Origin: Euglena gracilis
Taxonomy: Eukaryota > Euglenida > Euglenophyceae > Euglenales
Reading direction: 5' to 3'
DNA length: 64,000 nt
NCBI GenBank assembly: GCA_039621445.1
Contig: CP154955.1
Span: 39,254,426 to 39,318,425 of the forward strand
Shown here: positions 38,106 through 47,849 of the stretch, in pieces
How positions within the stretch are numbered: position 1 is the stretch's first letter
How the letters are laid out: each line of letters begins with the position of its first letter
Notes under the pieces: generated by a model
Told to the model about the DNA's origin: nothing
Seen by the model: only the letters and a program-made list of their open reading frames with translations
The model's database searches: none
Position numbers and translations under genes: made by a program

Positions 38106-38185
38106 AGCAAAAACACCTGAAAGTTCAATGAAAAGTTGGGTTTTTAATCTGAATTTTAGAGTGAAATTTTTTTCGGGGGGGGGGC

Positions 38186-39150
38186 GAAAAAACTTTAAGC
38201 CGGCGTTTGAGACGCCGGGCTCAGGACAGAACCGGCGTCCCCCCCCACGGGCTTCCGGACGCCGGTTCTGTCCTAAAGCCCGGCGTTAGGAACGCCGGCT
38301 TTGTCCAAAGCCCGGCGTCCGATTTTCATTCCTAAAAATGTCACCAAAAGTGCCCAAAAGTGGCCCTAAGGTGCTTGTATGAGTGTTTCAACCATCAAGG
38401 AGAATGAATTTTGCCATCTGGGGACCACTAGGGTGGATATCCAAATTTGGTGAAAATTGGCCCAGATTTGGAAATAGAGTACCGTGCAGTGTGGAAAGAT
38501 CTGATGAGCACCGCTGGTCGTCTGTTGAAAAGAGCTTTCGATCAAGGGGTAACTTGGTACCCTGACGTTGCACGCAGCCCGAGATACGCTCGCGATCGTC
38601 CGATCGGCCAGAATCTGAGTCGAAATTTCTCGCAATTTTCAGTGATTTTTGGTTTAAGATGTTTAATAAACCTTACAGAAACGTTTTTCCTCTTCGAATC
38701 AAAGACCTGAGGGCCTTGGGGGGGGCACCAGAGTTGTGAAATTAGGATTCCCCACTGACAGAAAATAAGAGCTCAAGGCGGCGTGGCTGAATTTGGTGGT
38801 GATCGCCAGTCGTCTGATGAAAAGAGCTTTCGATCGAGGGGTGATTTCATACCTGGACGATTGACACAGCCAGAAATACCCTCGCGATCGCCGGAATTTG
38901 GTGAAGTGCAAAGTGGTGTGACATTGCAGCTCAGTGGTCGGAGATTGGCCCTGGGAGTGTCCTTTGGCCGAAGGTTGGGGACGCCGGTTCTGTCCTGAGC
39001 CCGGCGTCTCTAAAACGCCGGCTTAAACAAGAGGTCTCGGACGCCGGTTCTGTCCAAAGCCCGGCGTTCCAAACGCCGGTTCCGTCCTTCGGACGGAACC
39101 GGCGTTTGGAACGCCGGGCTTTAGACAGAACCGGCGTCCGAGACCTCTTT
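38186..39150. mobile_element. Element with GCCCGGCGTT / ACGCCGGTTC words in both ends
   Basis: Clusters at 38198-38325 and 38977-39147 contain gacgccggttctgtcc and gcccggcgt words in both orientations, including a 39060-39115 palindrome. Between them is ordinary sequence with a ~65-base phrase (tgaaaagagctttcgatc) present twice (38526 and 38820). A further word cluster is at 56345-56490. No protein. Confidence 0.55.
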
Positions 39151-39479
39151 TTGTAGTAGAGTCAAAAAAATTCTCGGGGGACGAAAAAATCTCAGGGGGG
39201 GGGGGCAGCCGCCCCCCCCTGCCCCCAGTTTCTGCACCAATGGGCGTGGCGAGGCCCTCGGAGAGGGGGGGGTTGCACCAACCACCCAATATTATTAATA
39301 TTATTATTATATATTAATATTAATATTGTACATTGGAGGCTAGGCGCGCCGCTCCGGGACCCCCCCTCCCCCCCCCCTATGACCATGCCCGAGAGCGACC
39401 CCCCCCCCCCCCCCCTTTGACCCGAGAATCGAGCCTTCAATTTTCATACAATGCATCAACCTTCATCACTTCAGCCTTT

Positions 39480-40200
39480 CCTTTCATTCATCATTTCAGC
39501 CTGCTTTTTGATGGAGGTGGCGGCTTTGGTCGCTTTTCATCAAAACCATCGAACATTTGCCTTGACATGGTCAAAAAAGGGAAATAAATGCCAAGATAAG
39601 AGGTGAAAAAAATTTCGACCCAAACAATGGCACTTTTTTTTGGCGTATGAATTTGACCCAAAATATGTTCCATTGGCAAAAAGGCAGATTGCGCAAGCAG
39701 GAAAGAATTTCATGACAAAAGGGGGGGAGGAACATGAAATTTTTGTGGAAGAAAACCCCCGCAAAAGACAGAAAAGAATTGTCCTCACCCCACCTTCCAT
39801 TTGGACGACCACCCCCTTTTGGCACCCAACGCCCAGCGCACTCAAAAATGGCCAAGGGGGTGGTTCGGGACGCGGGGGGGGGGGGGCCGCGGGCGGGGGG
39901 ACGCGGGGGTACACCCTCCAAAAACCTTGTCCCAAAAGTTGGTACATTTCCACACCCAAAACAGAATTTTTTTGGCCATTTTTGAAAAAATGGCCATTTT
40001 GGACCATTTTTTCAAAAATGAAAAAAATGGCCATTTTGGACCATTTTTTCAAAAATGGCCCAAAATGCATCCCAAAAAATGTGACAGTCAAGAAAATCCT
40101 AACGAAATTCCCTTTCAAAAATGAAAAAAATGACCAATTTCGAACATAAAAATCACCCAAATGACTACTTGTTCAAAAATGCCCCAAGAATGGCCAAAAA
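39480..40200. repeat. Dispersed repeat T (reverse copy)
   Basis: Its reverse complement is at about 49960-50600 and, shorter, at 54440-54960; part is in the same orientation at 52380-52540. Shared phrases include catgtcaaggcaaattttc and ttccatttgg. A 170-codon frame at 39640-40149 has a basic start (MAYEFDPKYVPLAKRQ), but the other copies do not keep one frame, so coding is doubtful. Confidence 0.6.
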
Positions 40201-40679
40201 TGACCACTTTTTGGACCCAAAAACCACGATTTTTGGGATGCCGCCCTGCTCGTGATTGGGCTGCCTCCTCCCCACTCCCTCCAACGTGGCATACCCCCCC
40301 CCGTCACCCCCCATGCCCCCCCCCCCCCCGTGACCCGCACCACCCCCTTTGGAATAGGCCGCGCGCCGCCCACACGGCCGCCCTCGGACCCCCCCCCCCG
40401 CGGCCACCGGTGCGGCCGCTCGCCACCCTCAGCCCCCCCCCACTGTGCCTAGCCTCCATTGTAATTATATATATTGTATATTATTAGTATGCATTACAAT
40501 GATAAATATACCTGATACAGCCAAGGTTCCGGTTTATTTGTTTTAAAGCAAAGCAAATTTTTTTCATGAATAAAAAACGGTTTAAAAAAGTTTTTTGTTT
40601 TAAAAAAGGGTGTTTTTTTAAATAAAACGCTGGAAATTGGGGGAAAAAACCTGCTTTAAACAACTTGTTTGTAACCGTG

Positions 40680-40825
40680 TTTAGAGGCCCGGCGCCTGCC
40701 CTGTATTTCGTGGGCATGAACACGGAAAACAGAGCATATTTTCTTAACCCGGCAATATGCCCTGTTTTTCGTGGTAAGGTGAACACGAAAAACAGGGCAT
40801 ATTGCCGTGTTCAGGTTTTTCTCCC
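40680..40825. mobile_element. Recombinase-element end remnant
   Basis: Begins agaggcccggcgcctgccctgtatttcgtgg, essentially the element 1 TIR. It then carries a different word, atatgccctgtttttcgtg, as an inverted pair (40757-40810). No gene remains. This is one end of an element in the act of having two words. Confidence 0.6.
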
Positions 40826-41159
40826 AAAATTTAAGACCTTTCAAACAAAGGACAGAATTATTTTGAATCACTTTGAATTGCTTCGAGTGGAGAGCAAACA
40901 GATGATGGAATGGCACACGAGGAGGCACGAATGGCACACGACCAGCGCTGTGCTGTGGATGATCAGATGGGGACACACTAACGGGGTTTGCACGAATGAC
41001 ACACCCACGATCCATGTTTGGGCTCGTGGCACAAATTCACGCAACGCCAATGGTAAGACAATGAACACACGTCACATCGCACATGATTCATACCACGACA
41101 CGGAGAGCGTGGGGGAACAACCACACCACATCGGGCACAGGTGGGGGCGGCTGACACAA

Positions 41160-41464
41160 GACGGCGCTTTTTGGAGGCCGCCCTTTGGTGGAAACAAGAA
41201 ACACGTGTATCTTGAATAGGGTTCTAACTTTCAATTTTTAAAAGAGCAAATTTCGCATTCACATTCAAATTAACATTTTGCACTCGTTTGAAATCCCCAA
41301 ACACAATGGCAACACCGTCTTGCAGCCTGTTGGCAGCTTGAAAGCTTCCAAATTGTGATGGATTTGTGCCATGGTTGCCGGATTTTTTTTTGTCACGTTC
41401 AATGCCTTCTTTAAAAAAGCGCCACCGTCTCGCCACCCTTCGGGTGGCAAAAAAGAAAACAACA
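41160..41464 (-). repeat. Inverted, deleted copy of the 37.2 kb element
   Basis: On the minus strand it keeps gggtggcgagacggtggcgc, the gcattgaa and ttggaagctttcaag text, and the gatacacgtgtttc text of 37180-37560 in the same order, with the middle missing. Element 2 begins at its end. Confidence 0.75.
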
Positions 41465-42456
41465 CTACACAAAAATTGTCCATGTCACCCGGACACACGG
41501 TGTGTCCGGGTTATGGGCGCCGAAGGCGCCCATAACCCGGGTACACCGTGTGTCCGGGTTACAATGGACGATTTTTGTCTATATCCGTTGACTAAGAGGC
41601 CCAAGACACACACTGTGTCTCGTGGAACTTAGCCACGCAATGTCTACACCGTATTTTTTTGCGATTTTTTGTCAAATTTTCAGTTCACGAGGACACACAC
41701 TGTGTCTCGTGGACTGCCAGTCCACGAGACACAGTGTGTGTCCTCGTGAACTGAAAAAATCAAGAATTCCCACAGGTCCGACCAACAAGTGCCCCCCAAT
41801 AACTTGGCCTTTTGGCAGCTTTTGGCTTAGAGCATGAAGGTTTCTCGTGGAAAAGTTTTACCACATTCCACTACCTGTCCTTGCAGCTTTTTCTTTCAGA
41901 AAATGAAGAAGACCGCAAACAGTGTGGACCACATGCTCCCCCGACCCCTGAAACCAGATGAATTTGTTGCTACACTGGAAAAGTATTTGGTCGATTTGCA
42001 GAAGGGCCCTGCTGTTGACCCAATACACGGTACGTTGTTGGCCAACGTGTTGGAAGAGAAGCCAAAAGGGACCGCAAAGGCTGAGCATGTAGCTGTTACA
42101 CGCCTGTTGGAGTTCCAGCAGGTGTGTAAACATCTGAACGCTCAGTATGAGGTCTTGGATGGCTATATTTCCGCATGGGCTGGTTGGGTCATTGACCCCA
42201 GATATTTGTTTGATAACGCTGCGCTCCTCGTTACGTCTCCTCGTTGTCTGTTATGCCGTTCCGTGTCCCGACGACCATTGTTCCAAATTCGCGCCAACTG
42301 TCTCTCAGCTGTTACAGTTCACGGTTGTCCGGTGACCATCTTTCCACTGCCCTGCTGCATTGCATTAGATGTAGAACACCTCGCATTTCTGGCAAACACC
42401 TTTTATTTTTCAGTCCACGAGACACAGTGTGTGTCTTGGGCCTCAGTCCACGGATA
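41465..42456. mobile_element. Recombinase-like element 2 (~1 kb), word ACACACTGTGTC
   Basis: Left hairpin 41466-41583, then TATATCCGTTGACTAAGAGG, matched by the reverse complement of the right end cctcagtccacggatata. The word acacactgtgtctcgtgg occurs five times in both orientations (41609-41740 and 42415-42435). Scaffold positions between words align with element 1, for example CAGTTCACGAGG here and CAGTGCACGAGG there. It carries a recombinase-like N-terminal frame. Confidence 0.78.
41466..41583. repeat. Terminal hairpin of element 2
   Basis: acaaaaattgtccat at the left is mirrored by atggacgatttttgt. Inner arms ccggacacacggtgtgtccgg and gggcgccgaaggcgccc are themselves palindromes. Confidence 0.78.
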
Positions 42457-42469
42457 TAAACAATATTAG
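41903..42469 (+). pseudogene. Tyrosine-recombinase-like protein, N-terminal part (element 2)
   Basis: ATG follows ctttttctttcag, a typical splice acceptor, by three bases. Product begins MKKTANSVDHMLPRPLKPDE and keeps VDPIHGTL, a Glu/Gln-rich helix, and DGYISAWAGWVIDP, all collinear with elements 1 and 3. After about residue 110 the frame leaves the family and ends inside the TIR, with a remnant of the downstream exon (VMPFRVPTTIV) in another frame. No catalytic residues remain. An internal-deletion relic. Confidence 0.6.
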
Positions 42470-42477
42470 GGGGGGTT

Positions 42478-42585
42478 GTGGACCCCCAGTGAAGTTCACC
42501 GGTGAACATTCACCGGGGGGGACCCTCGGCCAGTGAACTTCACCGGTGAAATTCACCGGTGAACTACACCGTTCAGGGGGGGGGG
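42478..42585. repeat. TTCACCGGTGAA word fragment
   Basis: About seven ttcaccggtgaa-type words, matching the interior of the 3-bp-duplication elements at 45797 and 53566, but without their ends. Confidence 0.6.
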
Positions 42586-43127
42586 GCCGGGGGGGGCCGG
42601 GGGGTTCCGGGGGGGGGGGTGCGCGCAAAAATGTACTTCGGGCAAACAACACTTCCCCGTGTTCTCACTTAAGGGGGATCATTTGGGCTGCGTTCAACTG
42701 ATTAGGGGGCCCCCGTGACCCGCACCACCCCCCTAAAACCTTGGCCCAAAACACTATTCTTGTTTGAAACCGTGTTTTGGGCGAAGATTTAAGACTTTTA
42801 ATGTCTCGAAATCGGCCCAAACACGGTTTCAAATTTATATTATGCATTACTTAAACAAAGGTGGAATGAAGCAAAGAAAACTCTTAAGGGTGAAAATAGT
42901 CGACTATTTGTCGGATAGGGGAGGTTAATCGGTTTTATTCGTTCACAAGGTTGAACGAACAGTATTCGTCCAACTTCACCACTCCCCGGGGGGAGGGCTT
43001 CGGCCAGTCGACGTTTTTTTTTTGAATAAAACAAAAAAACTTTTTTGTATAAGTAAATCCGGGGTTCAATCCCGGTTTCCGGTGTGAAAACGGGGGGCGC
43101 CGAATTTTTCATTGTGCAACCATGGTA

Positions 43128-43343
43128 CACCCCTCCCCCCCATTCGAGACCCCCTCGCCACGCCATTTTGGGGCCATTTCCCCCTCCCCCCCCCCTATTC
43201 GGACCCCGGAGGCCCGACCGGACAATAAGGGGGGGGGGGACAATAAGGGGGTATCAAAGGAATTTCATTGGCCGAGCCAAAAAAACCCCCCGTGGGCCGG
43301 GGCCGAGGGACAATAAGGGGGGGGGACAATAAGGGGAGGGTGG
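43128..43343. mobile_element. G-tract TIR element, word GGGACAATAAGGGG
   Basis: Left CACCCCTCCCCCC and right GGGGAGGGTGG, flanked by TA (43126-43127 and 43344-43345). gacaataagggg occurs four times, but the left arm uses a different word (ctattcgga). Confidence 0.65.
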
Positions 43344-43491
43344 TAGGGTGGGTGGGTCCGGCCCAAGGAGGGTGTTGCCCCCGTGTCCCCCTCCCCCGTG
43401 TCCCCCCCCCGTGTCTCCCCCGTGTCCCCCCCGTGTCCTGGACTGGCGACCTCTTTCGATTCCCGAAAAAATCACCCTTAAAATCCGAAAA

Positions 43492-44132
43492 CAGGGTTGA
43501 CGTTTTTTTTGTTTTTTTTAAAAAAACAAAAAAACATGTTTTTTTTTAAAAAAAACGCAAAAAAACATGTTATTTTGAAAGTAAAAATTGACCTTTTTCC
43601 TTGCGAAAAGGCCATTTTTTGAAGAAAATTTTTCGGGGGTGGTTCGGGTCAGGGGGGGGGTCACGGGGGGGTCACGAGGGGGGTAACGGGGAGGGGGGTC
43701 ATGGGGGAACATCACATCACATCACATTTTCGGTGGCCAAATTAAGAATCACCGAAAACGAATTTATGGGGAAAAACTCCTTTTTAGGCTCCAAATTAGG
43801 AATCCCCAACCTAAAATTAGCATTTGACACCAAATTAGGCATCACCATTCCAAATTTTGCAAAATTTGCCTCAAAATTAAGAATCTACCTGAATATTTTG
43901 TCAAATTAGGCATCACCGGCCCTCTAAAGTTTTTTTTATGTGCGAAAGTATTTCCAAATCTGTGTTTTCTAGTGGGAAAAATCATGTTTTCAACCAAAAA
44001 AAAACAAAAAAAATGAATGCTGCAAAGATAAAAAATGAAATTTATTCAAAAAAAAACATTGCAAAAAATTTTCCCCCCAAACCCTCCAAGACGTTTTTTT
44101 TGTTTTTTTTATTTTTCTTAAAACCGTTAACC
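43492..44132. mobile_element. AT-rich TIR element (block V), second copy
   Basis: CAGGGTTGACG at the left and CCGTTAACC at the right. Poly-A/T hairpins lie behind the ends, with a cctaattt / aaattagg array at 43735-43925 that is the reverse complement of that in the 32.5 kb copy. Confidence 0.7.
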
Positions 44133-44206
44133 AAATTCACGGGCTTCCCCACAGTAGACAAGGGGATCCTAACAAGTCCTCGTTCCTAACGAATTTCGCC
44201 TTTGGC

Positions 44207-44395
44207 CGTCAACGGGTGCACTATAGTTCATCCGTTGACGGTGGAATCCATTAACGGGTGCCCACATGGGAAATCGGGGTCCGTCAACGGGTGCACTATA
44301 GCGCACTCGTTGACGGTGGAATTCGTTAACAGGTGCCCACATGGGAAATCGGGGTCTACCAACGGGTGCACTATAGTGCACCCGTTGACGGAATT
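44207..44395. repeat. GTCAACGGGTGCACTATAG iteron array (left)
   Basis: Three near-perfect ~36-base palindromes of the form CCGTCAACGGGTGCACTATA plus its complement, spaced ~73 bp by cccacatgggaaatcggggt. They stand directly before the recombinase-like gene. The same array in reverse order is at 46741-46935. Confidence 0.88.
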
Positions 44396-44446
44396 TGTTT
44401 TCTGTTTTGTTGTGGTTGTTGTTTCCGACATTCCTTTTCCTCAGCC

Positions 44447-45166
44447 ATGAAGTGCATTGCTAACATGATGGAAGCCCAGATGCCCCGCCCCCCCAAAGTG
44501 GATGAGTTTTTGTCTGTTTTGCAAGGCGTCGGATCCCTAGGAGCCACCGCAGTGGATGCCCTTTTGGGCACCCTCCCCTCCAGTGGTGAAAAAGATGATC
44601 TAGGCCCCAAGAACCATGCTGCGGTGAAGTGTTTTTTGGAATACATGGATATTTGCACCCAGCATGCAGTTGTTTTTGCCACTTTGGACGAAGTTTTTGT
44701 GGGATGGGCGCGATGGTGCATTGACCCGCATGAACTTTTCACAACACAGGAGGAGTCCGATGCCTGGGTGAAAGCGCGGTAGGACAAGGTTGGAAAAGAT
44801 GGGCGCCTTTGATCCATGCCGGTGTCCTCTTTTCGGACATACGTAAGTGCGGTGAGCCGTATTTACAGGGCTTTGGCTCCTGTTTTTGCCATCATCGTGC
44901 CCTCATCCACCAGCCAGTTCCCGCAGTTCAACGCTTTGATGGGGCCGCTCATCACACAAGATAGAGCCAGAAAAGCAAAGGAGGCCAAGGGGGGAGGGTT
45001 GGCAAACAACGTTTTGCAGACCGATGAGCTGCTCACCGTTTTGAAGGCTGCCGAAGGGAACAGTCCGTTTTTTGTCCAAAGGCGCAACCTACTTTTGTTG
45101 GGTTTCGTGTGTGCTGATTTGCGTCATGCCCCAAAAAAGGAGTGGATTTGTGCCGGTTGTCGTTAA
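44447..45166 (+). pseudogene. Tyrosine-recombinase-like protein with core-binding domain and PHD end (element 3)
   Basis: ATG follows ttccttttcctcag by two bases. The first part (44447-44782) has MPRPPKVDEF and EVFVGWARWCIDPHELF. After two in-frame stops (TAG at 44780, TGA about 30 bases later) the same frame continues from 44816 with FRTYVSAVSRIYRAL and, near its end, FVQRRNLLLLGFVCADL. This order (FxxWxxxxDP, RTYxSAxxR, RRxLLLLGF) is that of a tyrosine recombinase core-binding domain and the first catalytic helix. It then jumps to HAPKKEWICAGCR, the last WxCxxC of the PHD finger. The catalytic R...HxxR...Y part is missing, so it cannot recombine DNA. Confidence 0.65.
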
Positions 45167-45367
45167 ATACCAGTCCCCCCCTGACCATGCCGAACAAGGC
45201 ATCGCGTGACAGCGTCATGCACCTCCATAGCTGTGACGGCGCCCCCCTCCTCCGTGCCCGCCTCACATCACGTCCCACCTGTTCCCTGAGGTCCATTCAT
45301 CTGTGCTACCCCCGTGATCCCCCGTCACCCCCCCCCCCCGTCACCCAAGGTTCCCGGGCTGTTTTTA

Positions 45368-45544
45368 CCACCCCCCCCCCCTTATTGTCCCACCGACCTC
45401 TCCCCAGGAGGCCCGACGGGACAATATGGGGGGGGGACAATATGGGGGTACCAAAGGAAATTTCATTGACCGAGCCAAAAAAACCCCTCGTCGGCCGGGC
45501 CGAGGGACAATATGGGGGGGGGACAATATGGGGGGGGGGGGTGG
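45368..45544. mobile_element. Small G-tract TIR element, word GGGACAATA (177 bp)
   Basis: CCACCCCCCCCCC and GGGGGGGGGTGG ends, TA on both sides (45366-45367 and 45545-45546). Words ttattgtccc, gggacaatatgg twice on each side. The right flank aaacaagttgtttaaa is found inverted at 40653-40672 without this element. Confidence 0.8.
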
Positions 45545-45796
45545 TAAACAAGTTGTTTAAAAACACTTTTTTTCCCCTATTTGTAGTGTTTTTATTTCAA
45601 AAAACACCCTTTTTTAAAACAAAAAAAAACGTTTTTGAACCGTTTTTTATTCATAAAATTTTTTTGCTTTGTTCAAGGCAAAAAAACGGGAACCTTGACG
45701 TCACCCGCCCCTTTTAGACCTTTTTCATCTGTGACAAGAACTGTGTTTGGGCCAAGTGTTAGGGGGAGCCTGGGTGCGGGGACCGCGGGCGCCGTG

Positions 45797-46625
45797 GGAG
45801 GTTAGGCAGTACGGGGGGGGGGGGGCTGTGGACCCCCCGGTGAATTTCACCAGTGAACGTTCACCGGGGGTAAGGCTGCCCGATTAATCCCATCGACGGG
45901 TACCGAACGATTATTGCCGATTAATCGGGGGGGTCCGAACGATTCCGAACGATTAATGGCCGTAAAGGATTTTCAAAGGGCTTTTGTTCAAATGGGAGTC
46001 ATTACTGGGGCTTTTTGTCAGCGAATTGTGTCACAAATGAAGTTTTTTTTTTGCTGGTAAATTGTGCCACAAAATGCCTCCTTACCACCCCACAGGATTT
46101 CTTGTTTTTAATGACAACAACATCTTGGGCTTGGGAATATTTCAAGCGAGTGAAGGATGTTCCATTCCGGTGTCTTTGGAGAGAAATTGTGCTCCTGTGG
46201 TCCCATTTCCATGTCCAATTGTTGTTTTTTTGCTTTGGAGACCGATTAATTTCGATTAATTGACCCCCCGGCCGATTGAACGATTAATCACCCCCCCCCT
46301 GAACGATTAATCGATTAATCCGATTAATCGAGGCAGCCTTACCGGGGGGGAGCGGTGGAGTTCACCGGTGAAGTTCACCGGCGAACTTCACTGTTTTGAT
46401 GGTTGGGGGTGAAATTTTCATGGGTGAAGTTTTGCTCCTTTCCTCTCAAAATGGTCATTTTGAGGTTGACGCTTCATGGAATTTAATCGGAATTTCCGAA
46501 AACTTGCCCAAAAATGTCATTTTGGCCATTTTTGGCCAAAAAGTGCTCTCTTGGTGAACTTCACCGGTGAAGTTTACCGATGGGTTTGGCAGAGGGGGGA
46601 GGGGGTCCGGGACCCCCCGGTGAAG
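45797..46625. mobile_element. GGAG..AGGCAG element, word TTCACCGGTGAA (reverse copy)
   Basis: Starts GGAGGTTAGGCAGTACGG and carries ttcaccggtgaa words at both ends. It is the reverse complement of the element at 53566-54004, including the central ctcaaaatggtcattttgag palindrome. Its right end is cut off near the block V copy at 46638. A 471-bp element is nested inside. Confidence 0.75.
45871..46341. mobile_element. TAAGGCTGCC element, word GATTAATCG
   Basis: TIRs TAAGGCTGCCCGATTAAT and ATTAATCGAGGCAGCCTTA, flanked by ccggggg at 45864-45870 and 46342-46348, a 7-bp (or with the shared A, 8-bp) target duplication, which would suit a hAT-like mechanism. The word gattaatcg or aacgattaat occurs about twelve times, all in the outer 100 bases of each end. 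The centre (45960-46250) is unrelated and contains no recognised gene. Confidence 0.85.
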
Positions 46626-46637
46626 GGAAGCCCCTGA

Positions 46638-47180
46638 ATGGTCAACGGTTTTTTAAAAAAAAACACCAAATTTTTTTTGAAAAAGCAAAAATTGAGATTT
46701 TTCTGCGAAATGGCCAGTTTTTGAAAGTTTCGTAGAAATCGGGGTGCGTCCACGGGTGCACTATATTGCACCCGTTGATAGACCCCGATTTCCCATGTGG
46801 ACACCCGTTAACGGATTCCACCGTCAACGGATGAACTATAGTGCACCCGTTGACGGACCCCGATTTCCCATGTGGGCACCCGTTAATGGATTCCACCGTC
46901 AACGGATGAACTATAGTGCACCCGTTGACGCAATTTTTTTGCCCCCCAAAGTCATTTTTTTGGTCATCAAAAAGTGACGTTTTTTGGTTTTTGCAGAATG
47001 ATGGCAAATGTGAAAGCCAGCACCCTTTATGGACTACGAAGCTGGAGATAAAAATGACCTTTTCTCAGAATTTTTTTAATTTTCAAAAAATTTTCTCCCA
47101 AACCCTCCACACGCTTTTTTGTATTCTTTTTTAAAAAAACATGTTTTGTTTTGTTTCAAAAAAACAAGGTATCAACCTTG
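46638..47180. mobile_element. AT-rich TIR element (block V) with GTGCACTATAG iterons
   Basis: Left tggtcaacgg and right ATCAACCTTG ends. The outer parts match 51.9-52.3 kb (gtgaaagccagcaccctttatgg at 47008-47030). Between 46741 and 46935 it carries three GTCAACGGGTGCACTATAG palindromes in reverse order to 44207-44395. Together the two arrays bracket element 3. Confidence 0.65.
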
Positions 47181-47439
47181 GGGGTGGGTCGGGACACGGG
47201 GAGGACATGGGGGAGGAATTGTTGGTGAAAATCCGACCCAAAAATAACCCCGAAAACCCCCAAAATTGGCCATTTTTGACAATTTTGGTCAAAAATAGCA
47301 TTTTTGATGATGGTCGGTCTCAAAAAATTGGCAAAAAAAATCAGTTTTTGAGTGGTTGCGGCCGAAAAATCGTCCCCGGCGGCTTTCATTTTTCTTCCCC
47401 GAGGGGGAGTGCCAAACGGCAGACTGGGGGAGGGGGTCC

Positions 47440-47600
47440 TGGGTGGTCGGCCGCCTAGTCGGCCGACCACCCAATTGGTCAGCCGACTAGGCCTGGTCAG
47501 CAGCTAGTCGGCGAGACAGGGGGGGGGTCCTGGGTGGTCGGCCGACTAGTCGGCCGACCACCCACTCTAATGTAGTTACGGGCCAGTCTCGCCGACTTTT
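47440..47600. repeat. GTCGGCCGACTAGTCGGCCGAC element end
   Basis: The palindromic word appears twice with flanking tgggtggtcgg. The following ccactctaatgtagttacgg text matches the termini of the element at 58693-59632. Confidence 0.7.
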
Positions 47601-47849
47601 AAGCCCCCCCCCTGTGAAAAAACTTTTGCCCAAATCACCTCAACACCAGTCAAAACCCACCCAAATGGCTCCAGAACCCCCCAATCGGGGGTGAATATGC
47701 AAAAAAAAATTGGGGGAAAATGTCCATTTTGGGCCACTTTTGGAAAAAGAACACTTCTTCCAATTGGATTTTCAATATATAAATCAAAATTTGCACAAAA
47801 AGGACTTAGCCCTCCAAGTCTATTGCCAAGGGTTTAACGTGACCCGGAA

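Noticed and set aside
43050-43085. tRNA gene suggested by gggttcaatcccgg
   Set aside because: A T-arm-like hairpin is present, but no A box or acceptor partner lies within 80 bases upstream; that stretch is T- and A-runs.
44207-44395. CRISPR array (regular repeats with ~37-base spacers)
   Set aside because: Only three units, repeats are palindromic and also occur inverted at 46.8 kb, the spacers are identical text, and the DNA is eukaryotic.
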